This document shows positions 10,853 to 21,122 of a DNA stretch of 64,000 nt, one piece after another. The stretch is taken from assembly GCA_965201045.1 (NCBI GenBank), contig OZ241746.1, positions 1,488,001 through 1,552,000 of the forward strand. The letters run 5' to 3'. The translations under genes were made by a program, and so were the position numbers. This DNA comes from JAPORK01 sp026710285 (GTDB taxonomy: Bacteria > Pseudomonadota > Gammaproteobacteria > Pseudomonadales > Endozoicomonadaceae). Below the pieces are notes generated by a model. It made no database searches and was not told the DNA's origin. It saw only the letters and a list, made by a program, of their open reading frames with translations. How positions within the stretch are numbered: the stretch's first letter is position 1; each line of letters begins with the position of its first letter.

Positions 10853-12737
10853 GTGTGCCACGAGCACAGGCTGCGGCGTAAGCAGCGCCTGTGCGTAACT
10901 GCACAGAAGATGAGGGAAGGTCCCTCGGAGTCGCTTTACAGGAGGAGGCTTCAAACCACCTTAAGCGGCTGTAGTTAAGAGCTATGGTCGTGAGCGTTAA
11001 GGAAAAGGTAGGGCATGACCCTGTCAGGTGTGTGTTAAGGAGATGAACGTAAGTGAACCTTTGATGAATTGTCGAAAGCCCAGGGACGATGTCAAAACCA
11101 GGAGGTGAACGTTAGCCCGGGATAAGTCTGGAGGATACCTGTTTACTGTCCAGACGGCATCCGGCATGCAGAAGGCATGAACTTGACACAGGCTTTTGTG
11201 TGGAACGTGGGAACCTGTCGTCTTGATGTTAAGGGAGCAGCTCAAGCAGAGCTCCTGCAAGAGTCTGAGTACCAATGCAAGGCACAGGGGCGGATGATCC
11301 TGTAGTAGTGAAGAAAGGGTTGTAATGACGCTGGAGCGAAGGGGATCAGTCATCCTGTTGAATTTGAGAATCAACCATTATGACAGTTTATTGCTGTCGG
11401 AGGGAGGAGTTTTTGGAAACAACAAAACCATTTAAAATTTCTAAACACGACGTAGTGCGTGCGTGGCAACGGGTCAAAGCCAATAAAGGCACTTATGGTG
11501 TCGATGGTGAGACCATAAAACAATTTGAGTCTAACCTGAAGAGCAATCTGTATAAGATATGGAACCGAATGTCGTCTGGAAGTTACTTTCCACCGCCTGT
11601 TAAAACGGTAGCGATATCGAAGAAAACAGGTGGGGAAAGAAAACTGGGTATACCCACGGTATCAGATCGGATTGCACAGATGGTAGTTAAGCTGCATTTT
11701 GAACCTTTAGTCGAACCCTGGTTTCATCAGGATTCTTATGGTTACAGGTCAAACAGATCGGCACATCAGGCGCTGGAGATCACCCGCAGGCGATGCTGGC
11801 GTTATAATTGGGTGCTGGAATTTGATATAAAAGGATTGTTTGACAATATTAATCACGAACTACTGATGAAAGCGGTTCGCAAACATACCGACAAACGCTG
11901 GATAATTCTCTATATTGAACGCTGGTTAACGGCTCCGATTCAGAATGAGAATGGCATCATTGTGACGCGTGAGCGAGGTGTACCACAGGGTGGGGTGATC
12001 AGTCCTGTGCTCAGCAATCTGTTTATGCACTATGCCTTTGACAAGTGGATGGAAAGAAACTTTCCGGTCATTCCATTTTGTCGCTATGCCGATGATGCGC
12101 TTGCACATTGTCAGCATAAGGAAGAAGCAGAGACTCTGAAGCATGCTTTAGAGACAAGGTTGCGAGAGTGTGGTCTGGAAATGCATCCGGAAAAGACAAA
12201 GATTGTTTATTGCAAAGATGACGGTCGACGAGAAGAACATCCTGTTATCAGCTTTGACTTTCTTGGGTATACGTTTCGTCCGAGAAGGTCAAAGAATCGA
12301 TGGGGAAAGTACTTCATTAGCTTTACGCCAGCGATGAGCGCAAAAGCAGGAAAAGCCATCAGACAGAAAGTGAGAGGTTGGAAGCTGCACTTGCGCAGTG
12401 ATAAAGACCTTACTGATCTGGCTCAAATGTTTAAAGCGCAGATACAAGGCTGGATAAACTACTACGGTCGCTTCTGCAAATCAGCCATGTTCCCGACATT
12501 CCGTCATCTCAACCGCAAGCTATGCTTGTGAGCGACGAAGAAATTTAAAAGGCTTAAAAGACATCGGCGACGTGCAGAGCACAGGCTTGGAGAAATCGCA
12601 AAGAGATCTCCAAATCTATTTCCGCACTGGAGGTTTGGTGTCAGACCATTGGTTGGATGATAGGAGCTGTATGAGTTGAGAGACTCACGTACAGTTCTGA
12701 GAGAGCCTGTGGGGGAGGTTCCCATGGGCTACTTGCC
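10853..12737 (+). mobile_element. Group II intron, copy A
   Basis: A 1885-bp intron. Its ends are defined by the intron-free duplicate: the empty site in copy B reads GACGTTT-GTTATTATC at about 17443. It starts with GTGTG, matching the GUGYG 5' consensus, and ends CTACTTGCC. Domain V, a 34-nt hairpin, lies at 12664-12697, followed by the domain VI region. It encodes an intron reverse transcriptase/maturase at 11413-12661. A second copy with about the same length and sequence lies on the other strand at 44934-46820. It inserted after the cassette duplicated, or was lost precisely from copy B. Confidence 0.88.
11413..12661 (+). pseudogene. ltrA: Group II intron reverse transcriptase/maturase with nonsense mutation
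   Basis: The product begins METTKPFKISKHDV from a TTG codon preceded by a strong GGGAGGAG, which I prefer over upstream ATG codons. Reverse transcriptase blocks are intact: GVPQGGVISPVLSN and the catalytic CRYADDALAH. The maturase region has GWINYYGRF. At 12529-12531 a TGA replaces the TGG found in the 46 kb copy, cutting off about 42 C-terminal residues rich in Lys/Arg (KKFKRLKRHRRR). Those residues probably contact RNA or DNA. No HNH endonuclease domain is seen. Splicing activity of the truncated protein is doubtful; the other copy could act in trans. Confidence 0.85.
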
Positions 12738-13153
12738 GTTATTATCTGTTCCTGCTTTGATTTTTTGATTGTGATTTTTTTTAGTCTTTGAAGAGAAACC
12801 TTCAAAAATCTTTGCCTGTTGTAACTGCACCCTTGTATGCGTATAAATAATTTTTATTTTTAGGCTGAGAAAAAAGGAGTGATAACCGATGAAAACAGGT
12901 TCAGTTGCTCAACTAAAAATAAATATTTTTTAAAACAATGACTGATGGAAAAAATGCGGAAGTCAGGTTTAACATCCAGAAAATGTCTCCACTCAAAGTA
13001 TATACCGATCTGACTTGAGAATATTGGGTTTACTTTATCAGAAATCATTATTGTTAAAAGGTTGTACAAAAATGAATCCATTGTGTTGAAGGGGAATGAA
13101 TATAGATGCAAAGAATGAGTTTTCTTGTTTTCCAACATCCAGGTCTTTAAAAA

Positions 13154-13291
13154 CAACACTTCGGACACTTTTTTGCAAGCTATTGATTTTAAAGGGGTTT
13201 GTTTTTTTGTCTTGCTGCAAAAAATATTCCTGTAAATCAATTGCTTACAGTTTAACCCATAGTAGATTTTTAAAAATTACCAGAAGTATGG
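13154..13291. mobile_element. MITE-like element, copy 2
   Basis: A 138-bp element starting CAACACTTCGGACAC and ending CCAGAAGTATGG, flanked by the 6-bp direct repeat TAAAAA (13148-13153 and 13292-13297). The nested inner repeat (GCAAGCTATTGATTTT and AAATCAATTGCTTAC) is conserved. The surrounding stretch 12738-13430 has no gene I can support. A 20-bp piece near 13096 resembles the NIDAKNEF coding part of the ankyrin genes and may be a relic. Confidence 0.8.
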
Positions 13292-13348
13292 TAAAAATAA
13301 AAGCGACAGTTTGAAAATGTAACCGGCAGTTCTTTCTATCTGGTGAAC

Positions 13349-13368
13349 GGCGGGATGATAGTCCCGCC
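13349..13368. terminator. GC-rich hairpin downstream of ankyrin gene copy A
   Basis: GGCGGGA pairs with TCCCGCC across a six-base loop. It lies about 60 bp beyond the stop of the minus-strand ankyrin gene. A U-run is lacking on that strand, so it may be a weak or Rho-assisted terminator or simply a repeat. The equivalent hairpin in copy B is at 18061-18080. Confidence 0.4.
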
Positions 13369-13430
13369 CTACTAAATTGTGTCAATTAATAAAAGTAGTC
13401 TTTTTGTGTCTACTGGTCAGGCATTATTTG

Positions 13431-14971
13431 CTACTGTTTATTATTTGCATGCTCCAGGAGCAGCTTTACACAATCCGAATGATTGTTCTCTGCTGCTAGC
13501 ATTAAAGCTGTCTTACCATTCTTATTTTTTTCATTAATCTCAACATTCTCCTGGTTCAACAGGAGTTTTACACAATCCGAATGACCTTTCCCTGCTGCTA
13601 GCATTAAAGCTGTATAATTATCCTCATCTTTTGCATTAATATCAACATTCTTCTGGTTCAACAGGACGTCGACACAATCCAAATGACCGTTCTCTGCTGC
13701 TAGCATTAAAGCTGTCTTACCACACTCATCTTTTGCATTAATATCAACATTCTTCTGGTTCAAAAGGACTTCTACACAATCCAAACAACCGTTTTCTGCT
13801 GCTAGCATTAAAGCTGTCTTACCAAACTCATTTTTTGCATATTATCAACATTCTTCTGGCACAGGAATTTTACACAATCCAAATGACCGTTTTCTGTTGC
13901 TAGCATTAAAGCTGTCTTACCAAACTCATTTTTTGCATTAATATTATCAACATTCTTCTGGCACAGGAATTTTACACAATCCAAATGACCGTTTTCTGCT
14001 GCTAGCATTAAAGCTGTCTTACCAAGCTTATCTTCTGCATTAATATCAATATCATCATGGCTCAACAGAGCGTTTATACAATGCGAATGACCTTCCGATG
14101 CAGCTAGCATTAAAGCTGTCATACCAGGAAGATTATCTTTTGCATTAATATCAATATCATCATGGCTCAACAGGAGTTTTACACAATCCAAATGATCTTC
14201 CAATGCAGCTAGCATTAAAGCTGTCATACCAACAAGATTATCTTTTGCATTAATATCAATATCATCATGGCTCAACAGGAGTTTTACACAATCCAAATGA
14301 CCTTTCCTTGCAGCTAGCATTAAAGCTGTCATACCAGGAAGATTATCTTTTGCATTAATATCAATATCATCATGGCTCAACAGGAGTTTTACACAATCCA
14401 AATGACCTTCCGATGTAGCTAGCATTAAAGCTGTCATACCAAAAAGAAGATCATTTTTTGCATTAATATCAATATCATCATGGCTCAACAGGAGTTTTAC
14501 ACAATCCAAATGACCTTTCCTTGCTGCTAGTGTTAAAGCTGTATCACAACACTTATCTTTTGCATTAATATCAACATTCTTCTGGCTCAACAGGAGTTTT
14601 ACACAATCCGAATGACCGTTCATTGCTGCTAGCATTAAAGCTGTATTATCATGCTTATCTTTTGTATTGATATTAAGATTCTGATTTATCAGATCTGTTA
14701 AACAATTTAAGTCACCTGTTTCTGCAGCTTTGATGAAAGCATGAGCAGCACTATTCCAGTTGGTTAATGTGTTAAAATACTCTCGAATTGCATCTATTAG
14801 ATTTTCTAATATTTTTTTAATCTGTTGTAGAATTTGACTTAATTTATTATTCTTTACTGAGGGCTGAGTGTTTTGAATGTGTTGAAATACATTTTTATGA
14901 CTACTATCAGGTGATGGTGTAGTCATGATTGACGCACTTCCTGGTAATGTAGTTGGGCTTGTGTGTTCCAT
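13431..14971 (-). pseudogene. Ankyrin-repeat protein, frameshifted (cassette copy A)
   Basis: The gene begins MEHTSPTTLPGSASIMTTPS, identical to the copy B gene, with AGAGGT upstream as ribosome-binding site. A helical N-terminal region is followed by about 13 ankyrin repeats of 33-36 residues with the TALMLAA..GH.DCVKLLL consensus. Several central repeats carry a distinctive SHDDIDINAKD loop not found in copy B. At about 13840 a 4-bp loss (TAAT within GCATTAATATTATC) shifts the frame, so the first part ends after nine repeats and the last four are in another frame. Ankyrin arrays bind proteins. The lack of a signal peptide fits a cytosolic or type III/IV-secreted effector, which is inferred. 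Confidence 0.8.
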
Positions 14972-15347
14972 TGAATATACCTCTAAAAAAAGAACAACAA
15001 TCAGATAAAAACAAATGAGAACTTTATTTATTTTTCAAATGATTTTTTGCTGTTATAAACTAATAAAAATTACAGTATTGACTTATATAAATCTACCAGC
15101 AATCGTAACGCTATGATTGTTAATGTGTCTTTTCATTGAAAATTTTTAAATTTGTTCATCTGCGTAATGATGCTACTTATTATCTACCAATATTAATTTA
15201 AACCTTTTTTTCAGCTGCTTTGTACGCTGTTAGTGGTTTTCTGTACGAGTAAAGCTTTTTAAAGATTCTTGTTTTTAACAAAAAATATAAAAACTTTAGT
15301 CTTTACAGTTATTTAACCGTTAAGATCACATTATATCATGTTGCCAT
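14972..15347. promoter_or_regulatory. Divergent intergenic region (ankyrin/NEL), copy A
   Basis: This 376-bp AT-rich spacer separates the minus-strand ankyrin gene from the plus-strand NEL-like ORF and should hold both promoters. Its counterpart in copy B is 20150-20524. In copy B a TTGACA at about 20479 lies upstream of TAAGAT; in copy A it reads TTTACA. The spacing is not ideal, so I do not claim an exact promoter. Confidence 0.3.
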
Positions 15348-15728
15348 GTGGATTACCAGGCATTTTTTAATGTCAGATCAGACCAAAGATGTGATCTGTG
15401 TAAATTTATGAAAAAACTGGATTACATCGCCAGTTGTGATGATCTGGACGCCACCCGGCGATTACTGGCGGTGTGGATGATCAGAGTGCTCGATGCTATG
15501 AAAGCTGATAAAGAGATAAGAGAGATGGGGTTTGATCTGATAAATCATGGGGTGACCAATTGTGAGGACTTGATCATTTACATTCTGGATCAAATTGAGA
15601 AGTTAATGAGCATGTATTTGGCAACAAAGAGATTAGATTCTGGAGAGGACATTGAAGGAAAAGATTATGAAGAAGCTGTAAAACTGCTGGGGCAGTTTCT
15701 GAAAAACAAGAAAACAAAGAACCAATAA
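15348..15728 (+). CDS. NEL (novel E3 ligase)-like domain fragment, copy A
   Basis: A 126-residue product. Its segment RVLDAMKADKEIREMGFDL followed by HGVTNCEDLIIYILDQIEK resembles the NEL domain of bacterial LRR-type E3 ubiquitin ligases (IpaH/SspH family), where a Cys followed by an acidic residue forms the ubiquitin thioester. NEL domains are about 300 residues and normally follow leucine-rich repeats; both the substrate-binding LRRs and the C-terminal half are missing. Translation is drawn from GTG 15348, but the frame is open upstream to 15324 without a good start, so this may be a 5'-truncated relic. A nearly identical copy lies at 20525. Family call is from pattern memory, moderately secure. 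Confidence 0.5.
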   Translation: MDYQAFFNVRSDQRCDLCKFMKKLDYIASCDDLDATRRLLAVWMIRVLDAMKADKEIREMGFDLINHGVTNCEDLIIYILDQIEKLMSMYLATKRLDSGEDIEGKDYEEAVKLLGQFLKNKKTKNQ

Positions 15729-15888
15729 CAGCGGGTAGTGATAATTATTTTAAACGCAATATGCTGCGCTATGATATCTTGAATAAGCATTAAAATGGGA
15801 GGCAGGAGTATCATTGTCAGCATATGCACAGTAATTTATACTCACAAAAAATTAACACAATAAATTACATACAATTAGCAGGCACAAT

Positions 15889-15925
15889 AAAATGGACACT
15901 GCCGGAAGTTAGTAGTGTCCATTTT
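15889..15925. terminator. Bidirectional terminator, copy A
   Basis: AAAATGGACACT pairs with AGTGTCCATTTT around a 13-base loop. It has A-rich and T-rich flanks on both sides, so it can serve the NEL-like ORF on plus and the mmsA segment on minus. It is repeated at 21060-21108 and its outer half remains at about 9330, marking the duplication joints. Confidence 0.75.
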
Positions 15926-15945
15926 GTTGTGTGTTGCTATCCCGT

Positions 15946-16893
15946 TTATTTCAGATGAATTGTCATGTTGGGCTGGTGACTTGTAGTATCATCGTAAGAC
16001 CAGCGACTGGTTACCGTTTTGGTTTTGGTATAAAAACGGACCATCTCTTTACCATAGGCATGTGCATCTCCATAAAAAGAATCTTTCCAGCCGGTGAAGG
16101 AAAATATCGGTACAGGCACCGGAATAGGTATGTTAACGCCCACCATACCAACTTCGATGTTTTTTTGAAAGTGAGCGGCGGCAGCGCCTGATGCAGTGAA
16201 AATTGAAGTGCCATTTCCATAGCTATTGTTATTAATTAGCGTAATAGTCTCTTCCAGGGTATCCACATGAATACAACACAAAATCGGACCAAAGATTTCT
16301 TCCTGATAAATGCGCATTTGCGCATTTACATTGGTAAATAGTGTTGGTCCCACCCAGTTACCATGAGGATAACCTTCAACCTGACAACCAGAACCATCCA
16401 GCAGACACTCAGCTCCTTCTTCTTTACCTGCTTGAATAAGTTTCAATACCCGTTCTTTTGCTGCTGTGCTGATTAAAGGTCCATAAGCAGCCTGCTTGTT
16501 GTCCCAGGCTCCAGGGGTAATCTTGCGCATTATCTCTGCAAGTTCCGGATACCATGCTTTGCTCTCTCCAACAAAAACACCAACACTAATGGCCATACAG
16601 CGCTGTCCTGCTGCACCCACTGAAGCGCTAGCTAACTGATTGAGTACTTGCGTTTTATTTGCATCCGGCATGATGACCATATGATTTTTAGCTCCGGAAA
16701 AACATTGTGCCCGCTTCAGGTTGTTGGTTGCGGTACGGTAGACAGTGCGAGCCACAGGTTTTGATCCAACAAAAGAGACAGACTTTATTTCCGGGTGGTT
16801 AAGTAGTTTTTTTTTCAACCTGATGCTTTCCTCCACGAATAATCTGCAGGATATTCTCCGGAGCGCCCGCTTCATAAAATAGTTCAGCCAGCC
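15946..16893 (-). pseudogene. mmsA: mmsA 3' fragment, cassette copy B
   Basis: This is the second truncated copy of methylmalonate-semialdehyde dehydrogenase. It keeps the catalytic-cysteine region and the natural stop. It is joined to the same IS66 fragment at the same base as copy A. In addition a run of T residues near 16808 is expanded by four bases relative to the intact gene, shifting the frame upstream of HPEIKSVSFVGSKP. It is non-functional. The shared breakpoint with copy A shows that one rearranged unit was duplicated rather than two independent truncations. Confidence 0.85.
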
Positions 16894-17366
16894 GTTTACA
16901 GACGATCTTCAGGAATTAACTGTTGATGTTGCAAATAAACAGTAAAACTTTTAATGTTTTGCCCATAAGAAACTGGTGCTCTGACATCATCCAGAAAATT
17001 TACACACACGCTTTTTACTTTACAGTCGGGGCATTGTTTAATTTCAACCCGATGTTCTGTAACTTCTACCTTAGGTAATGGCATATAAAACACTTGACTT
17101 ATAAAAAAATTATCGACATTTGTCTGATTTAAATCACACTTGCACCCGGGCAGCAGGATAAATGATGAACATTTAACTGTTGCCATCTTTGTTTGTGGTC
17201 GCCTGGATTTCAGCGGTTGTAATATTAATTCTGTTGCCTAAACGGATTGTCGGACTATTTTGCTTTTTTTGTCACGACCGGAAGGTGTCTGAAATTTCAG
17301 TTCACCTAATACAGATGTAGCACTTACCTCAAGAATATGTAATCCCTGCAGGAATGACGTATCTTT
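16894..17366 (-). pseudogene. Chimeric transposase relic (IS4/Tn5-like joined to IS66-like), copy B
   Basis: This is the same chimera as at 10296-10768, with a few substitutions. The IS66 zinc-finger section lies at about 16894-17153 and the Tn5/IS4-like section at about 17154-17366. Directly beyond it, at about 17443, is the uninterrupted target site of the group II intron found in copy A. Confidence 0.65.
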
Positions 17367-17865
17367 TCAGTTTTATCTATTTTTTAATGAAGGACTTTCG
17401 TCAAACCAAAAACTCCGAGCTGGGATTAAAGTTAAATGTGTTTGACGTTTGTTATTATCTGTTCCTGCTTTGATTTTTTGATTGTGATTTTTTTTAGTCT
17501 TTGAAGAGAAACCTTCAAAAATCTTTGCCTGTTGTAACTGCACCCTTGTATGCGTATGAATAATTTTTATTTTTAGGCTGAGAAAAAGGAGTGATAACCG
17601 ATGAAAACAGGTTCAGTTGCTCAACTAAAAATAAATGTTTTTTAAAACAATGACTGATGGAAAAAATGCGGAAGTCAGGTTTAACATCCAGAAAATGTCT
17701 CCACTCAAAGTATATACCGATCTGACTTGAGAATATTGGGTTTACTTTATCAGAAATCATTATTGTTAAAAGGTCGTACAAAAATGAATCCATTGTGTTG
17801 AAGGGGAATGAATATAGATGCAAAGAATGAGTTTTCTTATTTTCCAACATCCAGGTCTTTAAAAA

Positions 17866-18003
17866 CAACACTTCGGACACTTTTTTGCAAGCTATTGATT
17901 TTAAAAGGATTTATTTTTTTGTCTTGCTGCAAAAAATATCCCTGTAAATCAATTACTTACAGTTTAACTTATAGTAGATTTTTAAAAATTACCAGAAGTA
18001 TGG
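17866..18003. mobile_element. MITE-like element, copy 3
   Basis: This is the duplicate of the 13154 element, carried along by the block duplication and flanked by the same TAAAAA repeat (17860-17865 and 18004-18009). The stretch 17444-18145 contains no supportable gene. Confidence 0.8.
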
Positions 18004-18145
18004 TAAAAATAAAAGTGACAGTTTGAAAATGTAACCGGCAGTTCTTTCTATCTGGTGAACGGCGGGATGATAGTCCCGCTCTACTAAATTGTGTCAATTA
18101 ATAAAAGTGGTCTTTTTGTATCTACTGGTCAGGCATTATTTACTA

Positions 18146-20149
18146 CTATTTATTATTTGCATGCTCCAGGAGCAGCTTTACACAATCCGAATAATCGTTC
18201 TCTGCTGCTAGCATTAAAGCTGTCTTACCAAACTCATTTTTTGCATTAATATCAACATTCTCCTGGTTCAACAGGAGTTTTACACAATCCGAATGACCTT
18301 TCCCTGCTGCTAGCATTAAAGCTGTCTTACCATTCTTATTTTTTTCATTAATCTCAACATTCTCCTGGTTCAACAGGAGTTTTACACAATCCGAATGACC
18401 TTTCCCTGCTGCTAGCATTAAAGCTGTATAATTATCCTCATCTTTTGCATTAATATCAACATTCTTCTGGTTCAACAGGACGTCGACACAATCCAAATGA
18501 CCGTTCTCTGCTGCTAGTATTAAAGCTGTATAATCATTCTCATTTTTTGCATTAATATCAACATTCTTCTGGCACAGGGATTTTACACAATCCGAATAAT
18601 CGTTCTCTGCTGCTAGCATTAAAGCTGTCTTACCACACTCATCTTTTGCATTAATATCAACATTCTTCTGGTTCAAAAGGACTTCTACACAATCCAAACA
18701 ACCGTTTTCTGCTGCTAGCATTAAAGCTGTCTTACCAAACTCATTTTTTTCATTAGTATCAACATTCTTCTGGCACAGGGATTTTACACAATCCGAATAA
18801 TCGTTCTCTGCTGCTAGCATTAAAGCTGTCTTACCAAACTCATTTTTTGCATTAATATCAACATTCTTCTGGTTCAAAAGGACTTCTACACAATCCAAAC
18901 AACCGTTTTCTGCTGCTAGCATTAAAGCTGTCTTACCAAACTCATTTTTTTCATTAGTATCAACATTCTTCTGGCACAGGGATTTTACACAATCCGAATA
19001 ATCGTTCTCTGCTGCTAGCATTAAAGCTGTCTTACCAAACTCATTTTTTGCATTAATATCAACATTCTCCTGGTTCAACAGGAGTTTTACACAATCCGAA
19101 TAACCGTTCTCTGCTGCTAGCATTAAAGCTGTATAATCACACTCATCTTTTGCATTAATATCAACATTCTCCTGGTTCAACAGGAGTTTTACACAATCCG
19201 AATAACCGTTCTCTGCTGCTAGCATTAAAGCTGTCTTACCAAACTCATTTTTTGCATTAATATCAACATTCTCATGGTTCAACAGGACGTTTACACAATC
19301 CGAATGACCGTTTTCTGCTGCTAGCATTAAAGCTGTATAATCATACTCATCTTCTGCATTAATATCAACATTCTCCTGGTTCAACAGGACGTTTACACAA
19401 TCCGAATGACCGTTCCTTGCTGCTAGCATTAAAGCTGGCTTACCAAACTTATTTTTTGCATTAATATTATCAACATTCTTCTGGCACAGGAATTTTACAC
19501 AATCCGAATGACCTTTCCCTGCTGCTAGCATTAAAGCTGTATAATCATACTCATCTTTTGCATTAATATCAACATTCTCCTGGTTCAACAGGAGTTTTAC
19601 ACAATCCGAATGACCTTTCCCTGCTGCTAGCATTAAAGCTGTCTTACCATTCTTATTTTTTTCATTAGTATCAACATTCTTCTGGCTCACCAGATCGTTT
19701 ACATAATCCGAATGACCTCGCCCTGCAGCTAGCATTAAAGCTGTATTACCATTCTCATCTTTTGCATTAATATCAACATTCTTCTCGTTCAACGAGGCGC
19801 CTACACGATACGAATGACCTGCCTGTGAAGCTAGTATTGAAGCTGTATTACCTGTATTGATATTAAGACTCGGGTTTATCAGATCTTTTTGAGCATCACT
19901 ATTGCTCATTGGCTTGACGTCATTTTGCATTTTATTCCGGTTGATTAATGTGTTAAGACACTTTAGAAATGTATCTTTTATTGTTTTAAGCCATTGCATC
20001 AATTTATTTAATAAGTTACCTTTATTCTCATTCATTGTGGAATGAGTGTTTTGAATGTGTTGACATATATTTTTATGACTACTATCAGGTGATGGTGTAG
20101 TCATGATTGATGCACTTCCTGGTAATGTAGTTGGGCTTGTGTGCTCCAT
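18146..20149 (-). CDS. Ankyrin-repeat protein (667 aa), cassette copy B
   Basis: An intact 667-residue protein with about 17 consecutive ankyrin repeats after a roughly 110-residue N-terminal region. It shares its first 25 residues and its C-terminal LLLEHANNK with copy A. Consensus is GKTALMLAAENGHSDCVKLL with NQ(E/K)NVDINAKDE loops. One two-repeat block (FGKTALMLAAEND / LCQKNVDTNEKNE) is itself duplicated, showing recent expansion. No signal peptide or membrane segment. Ankyrin arrays bind other proteins, and in intracellular bacteria such genes often encode secreted effectors; here that role is inferred. The AGAGGT upstream of ATG resembles other effector-like genes in this window. It is divergent from the NEL-like ORF, sharing the 20150-20524 spacer. 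Confidence 0.85.
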   Translation of the reverse strand: MEHTSPTTLPGSASIMTTPSPDSSHKNICQHIQNTHSTMNENKGNLLNKLMQWLKTIKDTFLKCLNTLINRNKMQNDVKPMSNSDAQKDLINPSLNINTGNTASILASQAGHSYRVGASLNEKNVDINAKDENGNTALMLAAGRGHSDYVNDLVSQKNVDTNEKNKNGKTALMLAAGKGHSDCVKLLLNQENVDINAKDEYDYTALMLAAGKGHSDCVKFLCQKNVDNINAKNKFGKPALMLAARNGHSDCVNVLLNQENVDINAEDEYDYTALMLAAENGHSDCVNVLLNHENVDINAKNEFGKTALMLAAENGYSDCVKLLLNQENVDINAKDECDYTALMLAAENGYSDCVKLLLNQENVDINAKNEFGKTALMLAAENDYSDCVKSLCQKNVDTNEKNEFGKTALMLAAENGCLDCVEVLLNQKNVDINAKNEFGKTALMLAAENDYSDCVKSLCQKNVDTNEKNEFGKTALMLAAENGCLDCVEVLLNQKNVDINAKDECGKTALMLAAENDYSDCVKSLCQKNVDINAKNENDYTALILAAENGHLDCVDVLLNQKNVDINAKDEDNYTALMLAAGKGHSDCVKLLLNQENVEINEKNKNGKTALMLAAGKGHSDCVKLLLNQENVDINAKNEFGKTALMLAAENDYSDCVKLLLEHANNK

Positions 20150-20524
20150 TGAATATACCTCTAAAAAAAGAACAACAATCAGATAAAAACAAATAAGAAC
20201 TTTATTTATTTTTCAAATGATTTTTTGCTGTTATAAACTAATAAAAATTACAATATTGGCTTATATAAATCTACCGGCAATCGTAACGACATGGTTGCTA
20301 ATGTGTCTTTTCATTGAAAATTTTCAAATTTGTTAATCTGCGTAATGATGCTACTTATTATCTACCAATACTAATATAAACCTTTTTTCAGCTGCTTTGT
20401 ACGCTGTTAATGGTTTTCTGTACGAGTAAAGCTTTTTAAAGATTCTTGCTTTTAACAAAAAATATAAAAACTTTCGTCTTGACAGTTGTTTAACCGTTAA
20501 GATCGCATTATATCACGTTGCCAT

Positions 20525-20905
20525 GTGGATTACCAGGCATTTTTTAATGTCAGATCAGACCAAAGATGTGATCTGTGTAAATTTATGAAAAAACTGGATT
20601 ACATCGCCAGTTGTGATGATCTGGACGCCACCCGGCGATTACTGGCGGTGCGGATGATCAGAGTGCTCGATGCTATGAAAGCTGATAAAGAGATAAGAGA
20701 GATGGGGTTTGATCTGATAAATCATGGGGTGACCAATTGTGAGGACCTAATCATTTACATTCTGGATCAAATTGAGAAGTTAATGAGCATGCATTTGGCA
20801 ACAAAGAGATTAGATTCTGGAGAGGACATTGAAGGAAAAGATTATGAAGAAGCTGTAAAACTGCTGGGGCAGTTTCTGAAAAACAAGAAAACAAAGAACC
20901 AATAA
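20525..20905 (+). CDS. NEL (novel E3 ligase)-like domain fragment, copy B
   Basis: Nearly identical to the ORF at 15348 (about three residue differences, for example Arg for Trp in the LLAVRMIRV segment). The same NCED motif is the candidate catalytic cysteine site of a NEL-type ubiquitin ligase. Copy B keeps a TTGACA about 45 bp upstream where copy A has TTTACA, so it may be better transcribed. Lacking leucine-rich repeats and half the usual NEL length, it is either a remnant or a minimal ligase-like protein. The close similarity reflects recent duplication and does not by itself show selection. Confidence 0.5.
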   Translation: MDYQAFFNVRSDQRCDLCKFMKKLDYIASCDDLDATRRLLAVRMIRVLDAMKADKEIREMGFDLINHGVTNCEDLIIYILDQIEKLMSMHLATKRLDSGEDIEGKDYEEAVKLLGQFLKNKKTKNQ

Positions 20906-21059
20906 CAGCGGGTAGTGATAATTATTTTAAACGCAATATGCTGCGCTATGATATCTTGAATAAGCATTAAAATGGGAGGCAGGAGTATCATTGTCAGCAT
21001 ATGCACAGTAATTTATACTCACAAAAAATTAACACAATAAATTACATACAATTGGCAGG

Positions 21060-21108
21060 CACAATAAAATGGACACTGCCGTAAGTTAGTAGTGTCCATT
21101 TTATTGTG
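21060..21108. terminator. Bidirectional terminator, copy B
   Basis: A perfect 18-bp inverted repeat, CACAATAAAATGGACACT and its complement, around a 13-base loop. It lies between the NEL-like ORF (plus) and mmsA (minus) and ends 14 bp past the mmsA stop. Confidence 0.8.
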
Positions 21109-21122
21109 TGTTGCTATCCCGT

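Noticed and set aside
12860..13240. Minus-strand ORF of about 126 codons, repeated at 17515-17880
   Set aside because: It overlaps a MITE and an AT-rich decayed spacer, has no ribosome-binding site and changes frame between the two copies.
13431..20149. CRISPR-like periodic repeats of about 99-105 bp
   Set aside because: The periodic units are coding ankyrin repeats read in frame, without spacers, leader or cas genes.
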